From Heterotrichella gracilis (Eukaryota > Sar > Xanthophyceae > Tribonematales > Xanthonemataceae), in assembly GCA_032358255.1 (NCBI GenBank), contig JAULBX010029644.1, positions 1 through 20,474 of the forward strand: a DNA stretch of 20,474 nucleotides, read 5' to 3'. The notes under the pieces are model-generated. The model did no database searches, was not told the DNA's origin, and worked only from the letters and a program-made list of their open reading frames with translations. Shown here one piece after another: positions 18,647 to 20,474 of this stretch; the first letter of the stretch is position 1, and each line of letters opens with the position of its first letter. Both the position numbers and the translations under genes were made by a program.

Positions 18647-20233
18647 TTACAACGACGGTGCCACGAAATTTGGCTCGTCAAAGTGCTTGACATCCCTGAT
18701 GATGGCAAAAACCGCTCTCTTTGCCAAGGCTGTATCTCGCTCATGGGCATTGAAAGCTGGGTGTCTGACAAGGCAAACTGGGGATGGAACAATAATGCGT
18801 GCTCGCCACAATACGCTGAACTCTGTGTGTGTCTCCATGTCCTCACAAGGGTCAAAAAGGGGGTACTCAAACCTGTCATAGCGCCACCCACCCACGTCGT
18901 TCTGCTCAAAATGTTTGTACCACTTACCCAGCACCATAAGTTCAAATGGGATGTCAACTTGACTGCGGTCGACACCTTCCCATCCAGGCGGGGTGTGCTG
19001 CAAAAAGGCTTGCACTTCACCCACATCCTTGCGGCACCATTGTCTACCATTTTCCACAATGGGGATGTCTGCCATCACGATACAATCCCTTTTTTTGAAA
19101 TTTTTGTCACTGTTGGCGGTGGTGAAGTCTGCTGTGCCTATACGCGCTGCATCATACACTTGCATGGTGCTGGAAAGGGGCCTAGTGAGGTCACGCTGGA
19201 GCTGGGTCAGTGTTGTCTGGCAATCGGCCCACTCTGGCCATCTCTCCAGTGCATGGCGGAAGTCCTCGAGTGCCATGTCACCATCACCATGCTCCTCAAG
19301 CTTGTACATGTCCCATGGTTCACTGTATCCTGTGCAAACAGTGCAACCCTGGTACTGCTGGTGCCCGTCCACACTCACCCATGTGCCATGATTGCATTGC
19401 CTGCACGCCTGAGGGTAGCTGAGATAGTTGTGATGGAGGTGAAGGGGCCAGTGCTTGACATGCTGCAGCTGAGGAAACTTGTTGACATTTGTGGCTGACG
19501 GCCCAAAGTGGCCAGCCGAGTCAAAGATAAAGCATCCACCTGCAGTTGATAGCCGCTTGGACAAATTGACGTGCACCTCATTATCATGAGCCCCTTGCAT
19601 GCTGTCTGGAACCCTGAATGTGTCGCGGCTGGCGTCTCCTCCATGGACACCCAACATGCCATCCAATTGGTGGCCTCGTGGTGCAGCGGTGTGCCGACGA
19701 CAGGCGTTCACCTCAGCCATGAATATGGAGAGTTCATTGTCGTCTGTTGGCTGTGTTGGCTCCGCTGCATTATCAAGCTGGAAAAGCATGGCCTTGAAGG
19801 ATGTCCTGAACGTTTGCCAGTTGTTGAGAATGCTGACCTCAGGTGCATTTTTCTTGGAGAGCCACAACCATAGCTTGTGCCACACCCGCTCCCCGGAAAA
19901 GCATGACCATGCCCAGGCTGGACCAAACTTCTCCAAACCTTCAGCCAGGTGGATGATCATGTGGCGGTTGATGTCCAGCTCCCTTGCTGGTAGAAAAGCC
20001 TCCAGGGCATTCAAGCACCTGATGCATTGTAGCGGCAGCTCCTTTGCATCAGCCATAGTGAGGTTCAATTGAACGAACGCCGGCGCCTTGCCAACTTTGG
20101 GCTGACAAAAGTTTAAGCTGACGAATATAGTTTTTGGAATCGGACGAGGAGCCGGGCTGCGACTCTGGGTTTGCTCAACGGTGAGCCCAAGGTAGGCCGT
20201 CAAGTAAACAGGCACGTGTGCGTGGCTCTGCAA
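18647..20233 (-). CDS. CACTA/En-Spm-like transposase, C-terminal part (DUF4218-like)
   Basis: This is the longest uninterrupted frame in the window: 528 codons, with the first ATG at codon 60 (20056) and a TAA stop at 18647. Residues 86-140 (LDINRHMIIHLAEGLEKFGP, then FSGERVWHKLWLWLSKKNAPE) resemble the DUF4218 region at the C-terminus of CACTA transposases, where a LxxHxxxHLxxxxxxFGP motif precedes FPxERxxGxLK. A C-terminal block near residues 400-500 (VQAFLQHTP, MVLGKWYKHFE, SVLWRARIIVP) fits their following domain. The Tnp2-type DDE catalytic part should lie upstream, beyond 20233; a stop at 20246-20248 and an acceptor-like TTTGCAG ending at about 20228 suggest an intron or truncation there. 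No stops or frameshifts interrupt it, so the copy may be recent. A domesticated gene is the alternative. Confidence 0.5.
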   Translation of the reverse strand: MQSHAHVPVYLTAYLGLTVEQTQSRSPAPRPIPKTIFVSLNFCQPKVGKAPAFVQLNLTMADAKELPLQCIRCLNALEAFLPARELDINRHMIIHLAEGLEKFGPAWAWSCFSGERVWHKLWLWLSKKNAPEVSILNNWQTFRTSFKAMLFQLDNAAEPTQPTDDNELSIFMAEVNACRRHTAAPRGHQLDGMLGVHGGDASRDTFRVPDSMQGAHDNEVHVNLSKRLSTAGGCFIFDSAGHFGPSATNVNKFPQLQHVKHWPLHLHHNYLSYPQACRQCNHGTWVSVDGHQQYQGCTVCTGYSEPWDMYKLEEHGDGDMALEDFRHALERWPEWADCQTTLTQLQRDLTRPLSSTMQVYDAARIGTADFTTANSDKNFKKRDCIVMADIPIVENGRQWCRKDVGEVQAFLQHTPPGWEGVDRSQVDIPFELMVLGKWYKHFEQNDVGGWRYDRFEYPLFDPCEDMETHTEFSVLWRARIIVPSPVCLVRHPAFNAHERDTALAKRAVFAIIRDVKHFDEPNFVAPSL

Positions 20234-20349
20234 ATCTCTGACTGGCTATCATTGCCTACTGTTGGTGATGCATCGCTGTGGAAAGGCCCTTTGCTGGTGA
20301 CGATATATCCAGCATTCGCAGCTAGCTACTGAATATTTTTCACAGGTGC

Positions 20350-20474
20350 AGGTGCTTCAAAGGGGTCAAGGAAAAGACAGATGGATGGCCAGGCTGTATG
20401 CTGCCAGTGAGGCACAGCTGAAGGCCGAGAAAAGGAAATTTCTGACGTACACCCTCAAATTCCATGGAGTTTAT
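20350..20474 (+). CDS. Possible partial exon at the window edge
   Basis: After TTTTTCACAG (20337-20346), GTG CAG GTG CTT begins a frame open to the window end, 42 codons rich in Lys, Arg, Ala and Glu (KDRWMARLYAASEAQLKAEK). The composition and the good polypyrimidine-AG acceptor suggest a helical coding exon on the + strand, but the - strand is also open over part of this region and I recognise no family. Confidence 0.3.

Noticed and set aside
18569-19498. 309-codon + strand open frame
   Set aside because: It is antisense to the transposase-like frame, which has recognisable motifs; the + frame has none.
1-20474. CRISPR array or bacterial mobile element
   Set aside because: The tandem repeats lack unique spacers, and the gene structure is clearly eukaryotic.

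Overview
The window looks like nuclear DNA of an intron-rich green alga (Chlorophyta is my best guess; the species is not recognised). The evidence is long GT-AG introns of about 160-770 nt, scattered plant/green-algal telomere-type TTTAGGG/CCCTAAA motifs, TGTAA (the chlorophyte-type polyadenylation signal) at the tails of two LINE fragments and after the main gene, and a dense mix of eukaryotic transposons. Nothing looks bacterial, so operons and ribosome binding sites do not apply.

Layout. 1-560: no recognisable gene. About 560-3692: a truncated, decayed Ty3/gypsy LTR-retrotransposon on the + strand. In order it has a degraded Gag zinc knuckle, a Dam-like adenine-methyltransferase domain, an aspartic protease, reverse transcriptase and RNase H. 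It stops just before the integrase, and no LTR was recognised. 3693-8769: the best host gene, nine phase-compatible exons encoding about 609 aa. I read it as a PD-(D/E)xK-nuclease-like domain followed by a divergent protein-kinase domain, the arrangement seen in Crinkler/CR-type proteins. The retrotransposon frame runs directly into its first recognisable exon. Its introns hold a 5'-truncated LINE fragment and a 30-bp minisatellite.

9289-12815: exon-like blocks of a Glu/Leu/Ala-rich, partly coiled-coil protein whose frames do not all join, so probably a pseudogene. One of its introns carries a second fragment of the same LINE family. Its 3' end is followed by an AT-rich foldback-like element with an internal 82-bp tandem repeat. 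12830-18640: repeat-rich, gene-poor DNA with a tRNA-derived SINE-like sequence, a candidate non-autonomous DNA transposon ending in CAGTGGGAGCC, a 183-bp tandem array and a cluster of TTGCAA motifs. 18647-20233 (- strand): a long ORF resembling the C-terminal part of a CACTA/En-Spm transposase (DUF4218-like region). The last about 125 bases may hold the start of an exon running off the window.

The point most worth following up is the 3.69-kb junction. A retrotransposon pol frame that stays open from 2628 onward meets a nuclease-kinase gene in the same frame. All domain assignments come from reading motifs by eye; no database search was run.
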